Assembly: GCF_035634895.1 (NCBI RefSeq)
Contig: NZ_DASQCC010000216.1
Coordinates: forward strand, 1-64,000
Direction: 5' to 3'
Origin: Actinophytocola sp035634895
Lineage (GTDB): Bacteria > Actinomycetota > Actinomycetes > Mycobacteriales > Pseudonocardiaceae
Length of the DNA stretch: 64,000 nucleotides
The position numbers and the translations under genes are program-made. Positions 25,879 to 33,361 of the stretch are shown piece by piece; within the stretch, counting starts at the first letter, position 1, and each line of letters opens with the position of its first letter. Under the pieces are notes generated by a model, which worked only from the letters and a program-made list of their open reading frames with translations, was not told the DNA's origin and ran no database searches.

Positions 25879-26690
25879 GTTTCGACGACTACTGGGACGC
25901 GGTCGACGACGAGCTGGCGCGGCTGCCCGCCCGGCCCGTGCTGGAGCCGGTGCCGTCCCGCACGACCGAGGACTACACGTCCTACGACGTATGGCTGACC
26001 AGCGCCGGGCCGTACCGGATCTTCGGCAACCTGAGTGTCCCGACTGGACCGGGTCCGTTCCCCGCGCTGCTGGAGACCCCGCGGTACGGCAGCGTCAACC
26101 AGGTTTCCCACCACAACGAGAAGCTCCGGTACGTGGTGTTCGCGGTGACGCACCGGGGGCAGCGCAACGCCGACACACCGTTCGCGGCGGCGTATCCGGG
26201 GTTGTTCACGCACGGCATCGAGTCGCCGGAGTCCTATGTGTACCGTGGGATCGTCGCGGACTGCCTGCGTGGCGCGGAGTTCCTGCTCGCGCGGCCCGAC
26301 ACGGACCGGGCGGGCGTCGTCGGCGACGACCTCGCGCTGATCACGGCCGCCCGGCGGACAGGCTTCACGGCACTGCGGGTGGCCGAACCCCTGTTCTACC
26401 GGGTGTCCGACCGGCCGCCGGAGGAGCTTGCCGACCACCTGCGGGCGCACCCGTCGGCGCAGGTGTGGGAGACGCTGTCCTACTTCGATCCCGTCCGGCA
26501 CGCACCCGGGGTCGGCGCCACCACGCTGCTCGCGACCGACGACGGGTCCTGGTACGAGCCGCTCGCCGACGCGCTGCCGGACGCCGAGATCTACCCGCTG
26601 ACCCACGAGGACGCCGCGGACAACGACGGTCTGGACGCGTGGCTGGCCGGCAGGCTGGGCGTCGAACCGATGAGCCGTTTCGTGCGGTGA
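25875..26690 (+). CDS. Catalytically degenerate paralogue of the AXE1-like hydrolase
   Basis: The protein has 271 aa and is co-linear with the preceding gene product ('FPALLETPRYGSVNQ', 'SPESYVYRGIVADC'). The nucleophile elbow GSSQGG is replaced by 'VVGDDLALI' (about 148-156), so the catalytic Ser is absent. The His region survives as 'LTHEDA'. It could be an inactive partner of the active esterase, a binding protein, or an enzyme with different chemistry. ATGA overlaps couple it to both neighbours, so it is evidently kept in the operon. Confidence 0.75.
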   Translation: MSFDDYWDAVDDELARLPARPVLEPVPSRTTEDYTSYDVWLTSAGPYRIFGNLSVPTGPGPFPALLETPRYGSVNQVSHHNEKLRYVVFAVTHRGQRNADTPFAAAYPGLFTHGIESPESYVYRGIVADCLRGAEFLLARPDTDRAGVVGDDLALITAARRTGFTALRVAEPLFYRVSDRPPEELADHLRAHPSAQVWETLSYFDPVRHAPGVGATTLLATDDGSWYEPLADALPDAEIYPLTHEDAADNDGLDAWLAGRLGVEPMSRFVR

Positions 26691-27781
26691 GCCCTCCGTT
26701 GGACGTGCGGCCGGTCATCAACGCGGCCGCGACGCTGACCACGCTCGGCGGCTCCCTGCTGGCCCCACCGGTGGTGGCGGCGATGGCCGAGGCCGCCGGC
26801 CGGTTCGTGCACGTTCCCGAGCTCCAGGCACGGGTCGGCGAGCGGATCGCGACCCTCACCGGCAACGAGGCGGCGTACGTGTCCTCCGGGGCGGCGGCCG
26901 GGATCACCCTGGCCGTCGCGGCCTGCATGGCGGGCACCGAGGGCCTGACGGCGTTCCCCGCCCTGGACGGCATCACCCGGACCGAGGTGGTGGTCTTTCG
27001 CGGCCAGCGCAACGGCTACGACTACGCGGCCAGGATGACCGGGGCCCGGATCGTGGCGGCCGACTCGGTGCGCGCGGCGCTGGGCCCCCGCACGGCGTGT
27101 GTGCTGTGGTTCGCCGGGGCGCACTACGCCGGCGGCGCGCCCCCGGTCGAGGAGATCGTGCCGGTCGCGCGGGAGGCAGGCGTGCCGGTGCTGGTGGACG
27201 CGGCGGCGCAGGTCCCGCCGATCTCGTCACTGTGGCACTTCACCCGGGAGGTCGGCGCGGACGCCGCGATCTTCAGCGGCGGCAAGGGGCTGCGGGGGCC
27301 GCAGTCGAGCGGCCTGGTGCTCGGCAGCCGGTCGATCGTGGACGGCTGCAGGGCCCACGGCTCGCCCAACCACGCGATCGGGCGGGGAATGAAGGTCGGC
27401 AAGGAGGAGCTGGCGGGCCTGCTGGCCGCGGTGGAGTGGTCCCTGGCCCGGGACGAGCCGGCGGTGCTGGCCGCGTACGAGGCGATCGTGGCCGGCTGGG
27501 TCGCGGGGCTCACCGGCCTGCCGGGTGTCCGCGCGGAGCGCGGTTATCCCAGCGAGGCTGGCCAACCACACGGCCGGGCCATCGTCACCCTGACCCCGCC
27601 GAGCGGCTGGACCCGGGACGAGCTGGTCGAGGCACTGTGGACCAGGAACCCACGAATCGCGGTCGGCGTCCTCGACGACGCGGTCTCGCTGGCGCTCAAC
27701 CCGCAGACCGTGGAGCCGGGCGAGGACGTCGTCGTGCTCGACGCCCTGCTGAGCCTTCTCCGGAGCCGCCGCCCCGGTTGA
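26687..27781 (+). CDS. SelA-like PLP-dependent enzyme (aminotransferase fold, type I)
   Basis: The protein has 364 aa and starts at GTG 26687 (GTGA overlap). 'LDVRPVINAAATLTTLGGS' and 'GAAAGITLAVAACMAG' match the selenocysteine-synthase-like branch of fold-type I enzymes. The cofactor Lys is in 'IFSGGKGLRGPQSSG' (about 201), and 'VDAAAQVPP' is the preceding Asp block. Members of this branch outside selenium metabolism include dehydratases or ammonia-lyases of amino-sugar acids, which would fit a sugar operon. The reaction is not established. No selC or selB is nearby. Its stop lies 8 nt from the convergent WYL gene. Confidence 0.78.
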   Translation: MSPPLDVRPVINAAATLTTLGGSLLAPPVVAAMAEAAGRFVHVPELQARVGERIATLTGNEAAYVSSGAAAGITLAVAACMAGTEGLTAFPALDGITRTEVVVFRGQRNGYDYAARMTGARIVAADSVRAALGPRTACVLWFAGAHYAGGAPPVEEIVPVAREAGVPVLVDAAAQVPPISSLWHFTREVGADAAIFSGGKGLRGPQSSGLVLGSRSIVDGCRAHGSPNHAIGRGMKVGKEELAGLLAAVEWSLARDEPAVLAAYEAIVAGWVAGLTGLPGVRAERGYPSEAGQPHGRAIVTLTPPSGWTRDELVEALWTRNPRIAVGVLDDAVSLALNPQTVEPGEDVVVLDALLSLLRSRRPG

Positions 27782-27789
27782 CCGGGTGG

Positions 27790-28746
27790 TCAGTGACGAG
27801 CGCAGGCGGACAGCTGGTCGGCCAGTCTCGCGACCTCCGTCCGCAGCTCGTCCGGGCGCTCGATCTCGAAGGTACAGCCCAGCCAGGCAAGCACCGCGGC
27901 GGCCCAGGCCAGCGTGTTGGCGCGGAGCAGCAGCCGGACACCGCCGTCGGTCTCGGTGAGCGTCGCCACGGTGGCCGGGAGCTTCGCCCGCACGTCGGCG
28001 ATCGCCATGTGCAGGAGCACGGACACCTCGTGCGGGTAGGGCACGTCGGCGAGCCCGGACAGCACCTGAGCGATCGGGTCGAAGCCGGCCGGCACCTCGA
28101 ACGTCCCGGGCACCGGTGCCGCGACCGCGACGCGGTCGAGGCGGAAGGTGCGTACGCCACCACGCAGGGAGTCCGCGCCGGTCAGGTACCAGCGAGCCGA
28201 GTGGAACACCAGGCCGTACGGCTCGACCCGCCGCTCGGTCGAACCGCCACGCCAGCTCGTGTAGGTGATCAGGACCGGCTGGCGGCGGCGCGCCGCGTCC
28301 GCGAGCACCAGCAGCACGCCGGTGCCCGGCGGCTGCGCGGACCACTCCGGCACCGTGAAGCCCGCGGTGGACAGCAGTGCGTCGAGCCGGCGACCGAGCG
28401 CGTGCGGCAGTACCCGCCGCACCTTCGCGGACGCGCTGTCCGCCGCCTCGGCCGTCGCCGTGCCAAGGCCCCCGCGGCGGCCGGCGACGAGCCCGAGGAC
28501 GACCGCCACCGCCTCGTCGTCGGTCAGCATGAGCGGCGGCAGCTTGTAGCCGGGGGCCAGCCGGTAGCCGCCGTACCGGCCGCGCCGCGACTCGATCGGG
28601 ATGCCCAGGTCGGTGAGGTGCCGCGCGTAGCGCCGCAGTGTCCGTTCGTCGACGCCGAGGCGTGCCGCGAGCGTGCGCACGGTGTGCGTGCCGCCGGTCT
28701 GCAGCAGTTCCAGCAGCGCCAGCACACGAGCCGTGGGGCGGGTCAC
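27790..28746 (-). CDS. WYL-domain transcriptional regulator (DeoR-type HTH)
   Basis: The protein has 318 aa, starting at GTG 28746. The N-terminal helix-turn-helix reads 'HTVRTLAARLGVDERTLRRY' with the wing 'GRYGGYRLAPGYKLPPL'. The WYL domain spans about 140-210 ('VEPYGLVFHSARWYLTG' holds the WYL-equivalent residues). A C-terminal WCX region follows. It is divergent from the hydrolase at 28801, with a perfect dyad between them, so autoregulation and control of that gene are likely. Confidence 0.88.
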   Translation of the reverse strand: MTRPTARVLALLELLQTGGTHTVRTLAARLGVDERTLRRYARHLTDLGIPIESRRGRYGGYRLAPGYKLPPLMLTDDEAVAVVLGLVAGRRGGLGTATAEAADSASAKVRRVLPHALGRRLDALLSTAGFTVPEWSAQPPGTGVLLVLADAARRRQPVLITYTSWRGGSTERRVEPYGLVFHSARWYLTGADSLRGGVRTFRLDRVAVAAPVPGTFEVPAGFDPIAQVLSGLADVPYPHEVSVLLHMAIADVRAKLPATVATLTETDGGVRLLLRANTLAWAAAVLAWLGCTFEIERPDELRTEVARLADQLSACARH

Positions 28747-28755
28747 ACCGGTGAC

Positions 28756-28782
28756 GATACCGGGCGGGTTCTGCCCGGTATC
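28756..28782. promoter_or_regulatory. Perfect operator-like dyad between WYL regulator and hydrolase
   Basis: GATACCGGGC (28756-28765) and GCCCGGTATC (28773-28782) form a perfect 10-bp inverted repeat with a 7-nt spacer. The intergenic space is only 54 bp, so protein bound here would block both divergent promoters. The WYL protein encoded next to it is the likely ligand. Confidence 0.7.
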
Positions 28783-28800
28783 GGACCTAGCGTCCCGGAC

Positions 28801-29520
28801 ATGACGACCTACGTTCTTGTTCCCGGTTTCTGGCTCGGCGGCTGGGCATGGCGACCCGTCGCGGACGCGCTGCGGGCGCGCGGCCACGAGGTGCACGCGT
28901 TGAGCCTGACCGGCACCGGCGAGCGGGCACACCTGGCACGACCGGAGGTCGACCTGGACGTGCACGTCACCGACGTGGTGAACCTGCTCCGCTACGAGGG
29001 CCTCGGCGACGTGGTGCTGGTCGGCCACAGCTACGCGGGTGCGGTGGTGATCACCGCGGCCGCGGACCGGACCCCGGACCGGGTCGCGAAGCTCGTGTTC
29101 GTCGACACCGGACCGCTGCCGGACGGGGTGTCGCAGTCCGAGTTCGACGACCCGGACGAGCGGGCGGCCAAGGCGGCACTGGTCGCCGAGCACGGCGAGG
29201 GCTGGCGGCTCCCCCCGCCACCGTGGGCACGGCTCGGCTTCGACGCGGACGTGCTGGCGACGCTCGCCGAACGCTCGGTGCCCCACCCGTGGGCGACCGC
29301 GACCACCCCGGTGTCGCTGAGCGGCCGGTGGGAGACGCTGCCCCGGCTGGGCATCCTGTGCACCTTCACCGAGGAGCAGGCCCGCGCCATGGCCGGTGCA
29401 CCGCTCTTCCGGCACATGGCCGACGAACACTGGGTGTACGAGGAGCTGCCGACCTCGCACTGGCCCATGTTCACCCGCCCGGCCGAGCTCGCGGACATCC
29501 TGCACCGCGCCGCGACGTAG
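28801..29520 (+). CDS. Alpha/beta hydrolase (small esterase type)
   Basis: The protein has 239 aa. It has an oxyanion loop 'VLVPGFWLGGWAW', nucleophile elbow 'VLVGHSYAGAV' (Ser about 82) and terminal 'LPTSHWPMF' with the catalytic His. It resembles the EstC/methyl-salicylate-esterase group. No signal peptide. It is probably controlled by the divergent WYL regulator. The substrate is unknown. Confidence 0.83.
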   Translation: MTTYVLVPGFWLGGWAWRPVADALRARGHEVHALSLTGTGERAHLARPEVDLDVHVTDVVNLLRYEGLGDVVLVGHSYAGAVVITAAADRTPDRVAKLVFVDTGPLPDGVSQSEFDDPDERAAKAALVAEHGEGWRLPPPPWARLGFDADVLATLAERSVPHPWATATTPVSLSGRWETLPRLGILCTFTEEQARAMAGAPLFRHMADEHWVYEELPTSHWPMFTRPAELADILHRAAT

Positions 29521-29544
29521 CCGGTGACGTGACCCGCCCGGCCG

Positions 29545-31119
29545 CTACCGGATGCGCATCTTCCGCATCATCCTCAGTCCCGAGAGCATGCGTTCGACAT
29601 GCTTCGCGTAGTCCTGGCCGGGCCGGGGGCCCATCACCTGCTTCTTGAGCACCGCCAAGTTCTGCACGTCGGTGTACTTCAGCAGCCCCTGGTCGCCGTG
29701 CCGGGCGCCGACGCCGGAGTTCTTGACGCCGCCGGACGGCGTGCCCTTCGCGGCGTACGCGGTGGCGAGAATGTCGTTGACGTTGACGTTGCCGGACTCG
29801 ACCCGCGCGGCCACGGCGCGCGCCGCGTCGAGGTCGCCGCCCCAGACCGAGGCGTTGAGGCCGTAGTCGGTGTCGTTGGCCAGCGCGACGGCCTCATCGA
29901 CGGTGCGGTAGGAGTGCAGCGCGACGACCGGCCCGAACGTCTCGGTGACGCCGCAGAGCATGTCCTTCGTGACGCCCTCGAGGATCGTCGGCTCGAAGAA
30001 CGCCGGACCGAGGTCGGGACGGGGCTTTCCGCCGCAGAGGACGGTGGCGCCCTTGGCGACGGCGTCCTCCACGTGGGACCGGACGCGACCCATGTGGTCG
30101 ACGGACACGAGCGAGCCCATCTCCGGGCCGAAGTCGTAGCTGGCGCGGACGTCGAGTGACTTCGTCGCGGCCACGAACGCGTCCCTGAACTCGTCGTACC
30201 TCGACTCCGGCAGGTAGATCCGCTCGATGTGCATGCAGATCTGCCCGGTGTTGCCGAACGCGCCGAAGATCGCGCCCTGCACGGTCTCCGCCATGTCGGC
30301 GTCCTCGAGCACGATCATCGGGTTCTTGCCGCCGAGCTCGAGGCAGCAGCCGATGAGGTTCCGCCCGGCCCGCTCGCCGATCACCCGGCCGGTGGCGGTG
30401 GAGCCGGTGAACATCACGTAGTCGGCGTTGTCGATGAGCGTGGGGCCGACGTCCGGACCCTCGCCGCACACCACCTGGAACAGGCCCTCCGGCAGGCCGG
30501 CCTCCTCCAGCATCCGCACGCCGAGCAGCGGCGAGAGCGCCGTCTTGTTGTCGGGCTTCAGCACGACGGCGTTGCCGGCCATCAGCGCCGGGATGGCGTC
30601 GGAGATGCCGGTGGCGAACGGGAAGTTCCACGGCGCGATGATGCCGACCACGCCCTTGGGCCGGCGGATCTCGGTCGACGTGGTCAGCATCGGCACCGGC
30701 CCGCCGCGTTTGACCGGCGCGAGCAGCTTGGCGGCCCGCCGGAGGTAGTGGCTCATCACCATCGGCGGGTCGCAGGTCTCCTCGATCGCCATCCGCCGGT
30801 TCTTGCCGCTCTCGGCCTGGATGAGGTCGGTGACGGCCGGCGCGTTGTCGACGAACAGCGTGTGTGCCCGCTTGAACACCGCCAGCCGCTGCCGGACCGG
30901 GGTGGCGGCCCACCGCCGCTGCGCCGCGCGGGCGGTGGCGAACGCCGCCTCGATGTCGGCCGGCGTCGACTGCGGCAGCTCGACGAGGACCTCTCCCGTG
31001 TAGACCTCGGTGAGCGGCCAGGTCGCACCGGCCGACCCCGGCACCCGGGAGACGAGCTGGGCCAGGAACGGGTCGGTCACCGAAGCCGGGCGGGTGAGCG
31101 CGACAGGCGTGAGGGTCAT
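29545..31119 (-). CDS. NAD(P)-dependent aldehyde dehydrogenase
   Basis: The protein has 524 aa. It has 'GIIAPWNFPFATG', cofactor loop 'FTGSTATGRVIGERAG', general base in 'CLELGGKNPMIV' and the nucleophile Cys295 in 'GQICMHIERIY'. It is of the succinate-semialdehyde dehydrogenase type. It overlaps the GMC oxidoreductase gene by 4 nt, so alcohol-to-aldehyde-to-acid oxidation by the pair is the natural reading. The alcohol is unidentified. Confidence 0.9.
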   Translation of the reverse strand: MTLTPVALTRPASVTDPFLAQLVSRVPGSAGATWPLTEVYTGEVLVELPQSTPADIEAAFATARAAQRRWAATPVRQRLAVFKRAHTLFVDNAPAVTDLIQAESGKNRRMAIEETCDPPMVMSHYLRRAAKLLAPVKRGGPVPMLTTSTEIRRPKGVVGIIAPWNFPFATGISDAIPALMAGNAVVLKPDNKTALSPLLGVRMLEEAGLPEGLFQVVCGEGPDVGPTLIDNADYVMFTGSTATGRVIGERAGRNLIGCCLELGGKNPMIVLEDADMAETVQGAIFGAFGNTGQICMHIERIYLPESRYDEFRDAFVAATKSLDVRASYDFGPEMGSLVSVDHMGRVRSHVEDAVAKGATVLCGGKPRPDLGPAFFEPTILEGVTKDMLCGVTETFGPVVALHSYRTVDEAVALANDTDYGLNASVWGGDLDAARAVAARVESGNVNVNDILATAYAAKGTPSGGVKNSGVGARHGDQGLLKYTDVQNLAVLKKQVMGPRPGQDYAKHVERMLSGLRMMRKMRIR

Positions 31120-32756
31120 GCCGACCTCTCCTTGTCCGACAGGACGAGTTGCGCGCCCATCTCGCCGATCATGATGGCGGGCGCGTTCGTGTTGCCGCCG
31201 GTGATCGACGGCATGATCGACGCGTCGCAGACCCGCAGTCCCTCGACGCCGCGGACCCTGAGGTCGGGCCCGACGACCGCGAGCTCGTCGACGCCCATCC
31301 GGCAGGTGCCGACCCCGTGGTAGACCGACGTGGCGCGGTTGAGGATGGCGTCGCGCAGCTCCTGGCCCCGCAGTCCCTCGCCGGGATGGGTCTCGGCCTT
31401 GATCGACCCCTGGAACGCCGGTGACGCGAAGATCTCCCGCACCATTTCCGAGCCCTCGGCGAGCACCTCGAGGTCGGCGGGGTCGGCCAGGTACTGGAAG
31501 TCGATGAGCGGCGCCGCCCGGGGGTCGGCCGACGCGAGCCGCAGCGTGCCGCGGCTCTTCGGGTAGATCAGCGTCGCGAGCACGGTGAGCGAGGTGCGCT
31601 TGTCGACCCTGGCCCGGACCGGCAGGTCCTGGTTAGGTGACGCGTACGCCCACGGCAGGAGGTGTAGCTGGAGGTCGGGCACGTCCCGGGCCTGGGAGGT
31701 CCTGAGGAACGCGAGCACCTCGAAGACCGAGTTCGCCATGAAGGTGGTGCCCGGCCTGATCAGCTCCCTGACCAGGCCCCTGGCGAAGTACGGCGCCGTG
31801 CCCTTGTTCCTGCTGGACGACGCCTGGAACGTCAGCGCGTGGAACATGTGGTCGTGCAGGTTGTCGCCGACCGGCAGGTCCGCGACCACGTCGATGCCGT
31901 GCTCCCGCAGGTGCGCGGCGTGGCCCACGCCGGACAGCATGAGCAGCTGCGCGGATCCGACGAACCCCGCCGAGAGGATGACCTCCCTGCCGGCGCGGAC
32001 GGTCCGCCGGGTGCCGTCGGAGTCGGTGACCTCGACACCGGTGGCGCGGCCGTGCTCGATGACCAGCCGGGTCACCAGCACCTCGGACTGCAGCTCCAGT
32101 GCCGGGGACGCGAGGTGGTGGAGGTAGGCACGCGAGGCGCTGTAGCGCAGACCGTCCGCGGCGTTCTGCTGCATCCAGCTGACGCCCTCCTGCGACTCGG
32201 CGTTGTAGTCGTCGAGGACCGCGCAGCCGATCGTGTCGGCGGTCGCCTGGATGAACTGCTGCGACCCCTCCTGCGGGATCTTGTTGCGGGTGATCCGGAC
32301 CGGTCCGCCCGCGCCCCGGAACGCGTTCTCGCCGTCCTCGAAGTCCTCCAGGCGCTTGTACGCGGCGTTCACGCTGTCCGCGTCCCAGCCCACGTTGCCC
32401 GCGGCGGCCCACGAGTCGAAGTTGGCGCGGTTGCCGCGCACGTAGACCATGCCGTTCACGGAGCTGGAGCCACCGACCACCTTGCCGCGCGGCACCGGCA
32501 TCTCCCGGTTGAGGAGGTGCTTCTGCGGCACCGAGTAGTAGCCCCAGTCGACGAGCTTCTTCAGCTGTGGCACCGAGTGCATCGGGCCGATCATCCCGGG
32601 CTTCGTGACGAGCAGCTGCTCGTCCGACTTGCCGGCCTCGAGCACGATCACGGTCGCGCCCGCCTCGGCCAGCCGGCCCGCGATCGCGGCCCCCGAACTA
32701 CCCGACCCGACCACCACGTAGTCGGCCTCGTCGCTCCGCGGCACCCTCTTGGCCAT
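31116..32756 (-). CDS. GMC-family FAD oxidoreductase (alcohol/choline dehydrogenase-like)
   Basis: The protein has 546 aa. FAD motif 'VVVGSGSSGAAIAGRLAEAG', GMC signature 'GKVVGGSSSVNGMVYVRG' and C-terminal active site 'VYHGVGTCRMG' plus 'TGGNTNAPAIMIGE' are all present. There is no signal peptide. The ribosome site GAGGAG is well placed. It is the first gene of a two-gene unit with the aldehyde dehydrogenase. A KstR-like box upstream hints at sterol or lipid regulation. Confidence 0.9.
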   Translation of the reverse strand: MAKRVPRSDEADYVVVGSGSSGAAIAGRLAEAGATVIVLEAGKSDEQLLVTKPGMIGPMHSVPQLKKLVDWGYYSVPQKHLLNREMPVPRGKVVGGSSSVNGMVYVRGNRANFDSWAAAGNVGWDADSVNAAYKRLEDFEDGENAFRGAGGPVRITRNKIPQEGSQQFIQATADTIGCAVLDDYNAESQEGVSWMQQNAADGLRYSASRAYLHHLASPALELQSEVLVTRLVIEHGRATGVEVTDSDGTRRTVRAGREVILSAGFVGSAQLLMLSGVGHAAHLREHGIDVVADLPVGDNLHDHMFHALTFQASSSRNKGTAPYFARGLVRELIRPGTTFMANSVFEVLAFLRTSQARDVPDLQLHLLPWAYASPNQDLPVRARVDKRTSLTVLATLIYPKSRGTLRLASADPRAAPLIDFQYLADPADLEVLAEGSEMVREIFASPAFQGSIKAETHPGEGLRGQELRDAILNRATSVYHGVGTCRMGVDELAVVGPDLRVRGVEGLRVCDASIMPSITGGNTNAPAIMIGEMGAQLVLSDKERSA

Positions 32757-32790
32757 ACCCCGCTCCTCGATCCGCCGACCCGGCCATAAC

Positions 32791-32804
32791 TGTAACCTGT
32801 TCTA
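32791..32804. promoter_or_regulatory. KstR-like operator upstream of the GMC oxidoreductase
   Basis: TGTAACCTGTTCTA fits the published KstR consensus TNNAACNNGTTNNA at every fixed position. It sits 35 bp before the GMC start codon in an unusually A/T-rich patch. KstR is a TetR-family repressor of sterol catabolism in actinobacteria; whether this host has one cannot be seen here. Confidence 0.5.
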
Positions 32805-32869
32805 GTTCTGCAGACGAGGTGTACGTGTGCCGGCGGGTCGAAGTCAAGGGAGAGGCGTCGGCGTGCTCC

Positions 32870-33304
32870 TCAGCCGAACCGCGTGACGAGCCGGTCGAGG
32901 GTGGCCTCGATGCCGCGCCGGTTGCGGGCGGGGAACCCCAGCAGCTCGATGGCACGCGGCGACGAGGCGGTCGACCAGTCGAACGTCTCGGTGACCTCGG
33001 TGCGGCCGTCGCCGAGGTCGACCAGCCGCCAGCGCCAGCGGTGCCCCGAGAAGTGGCGCCAGGCGATCAGCCGGCCCTCCTCGAACTCGACGACCGTGTT
33101 CAGGATCGTGTACGGCAACCCGAGGCGCATCCGCATACCGAAGCGGGCGCCCAGCGACAGCCTGCCCGGCCCTTGACCCAGCGACGCCCGCACGCTGCCG
33201 GACCCGTCCAGCTCGGGATGGCGGGCCGGGTCGGCGAGCAGGTCGAAGATCCGGTCGGGCGGCGCGGCGACCGTGCGGCTGCTGGAGATCTGACGGTCGG
33301 ACAT
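32870..33304 (-). CDS. SRPBCC-fold polyketide-cyclase/START-like protein
   Basis: The protein has 144 aa. 'SSSRTVAAPPDRIFDLLADP' opens the helix-grip fold. 'WRLVDLGDGRTEVTETFDWS' and the long C-terminal helix close it. Such proteins bind hydrophobic ligands, and many are of unknown role. Weak ribosome site; it stands alone between the GMC pair and the histidine kinase. Confidence 0.8.
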   Translation of the reverse strand: MSDRQISSSRTVAAPPDRIFDLLADPARHPELDGSGSVRASLGQGPGRLSLGARFGMRMRLGLPYTILNTVVEFEEGRLIAWRHFSGHRWRWRLVDLGDGRTEVTETFDWSTASSPRAIELLGFPARNRRGIEATLDRLVTRFG

Positions 33305-33361
33305 TCGTCCACGGTAGACGGGTCGGCACCCGCATGCCGTCCTGAGCCTACGGGCGGAGGT

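Noticed and set aside
26687..27781. Selenocysteine synthase (SelA) as function of the PLP enzyme
   Set aside because: No selB, selC or selD is in the window and the gene is embedded in a sugar operon. SelA-like enzymes often have other roles.
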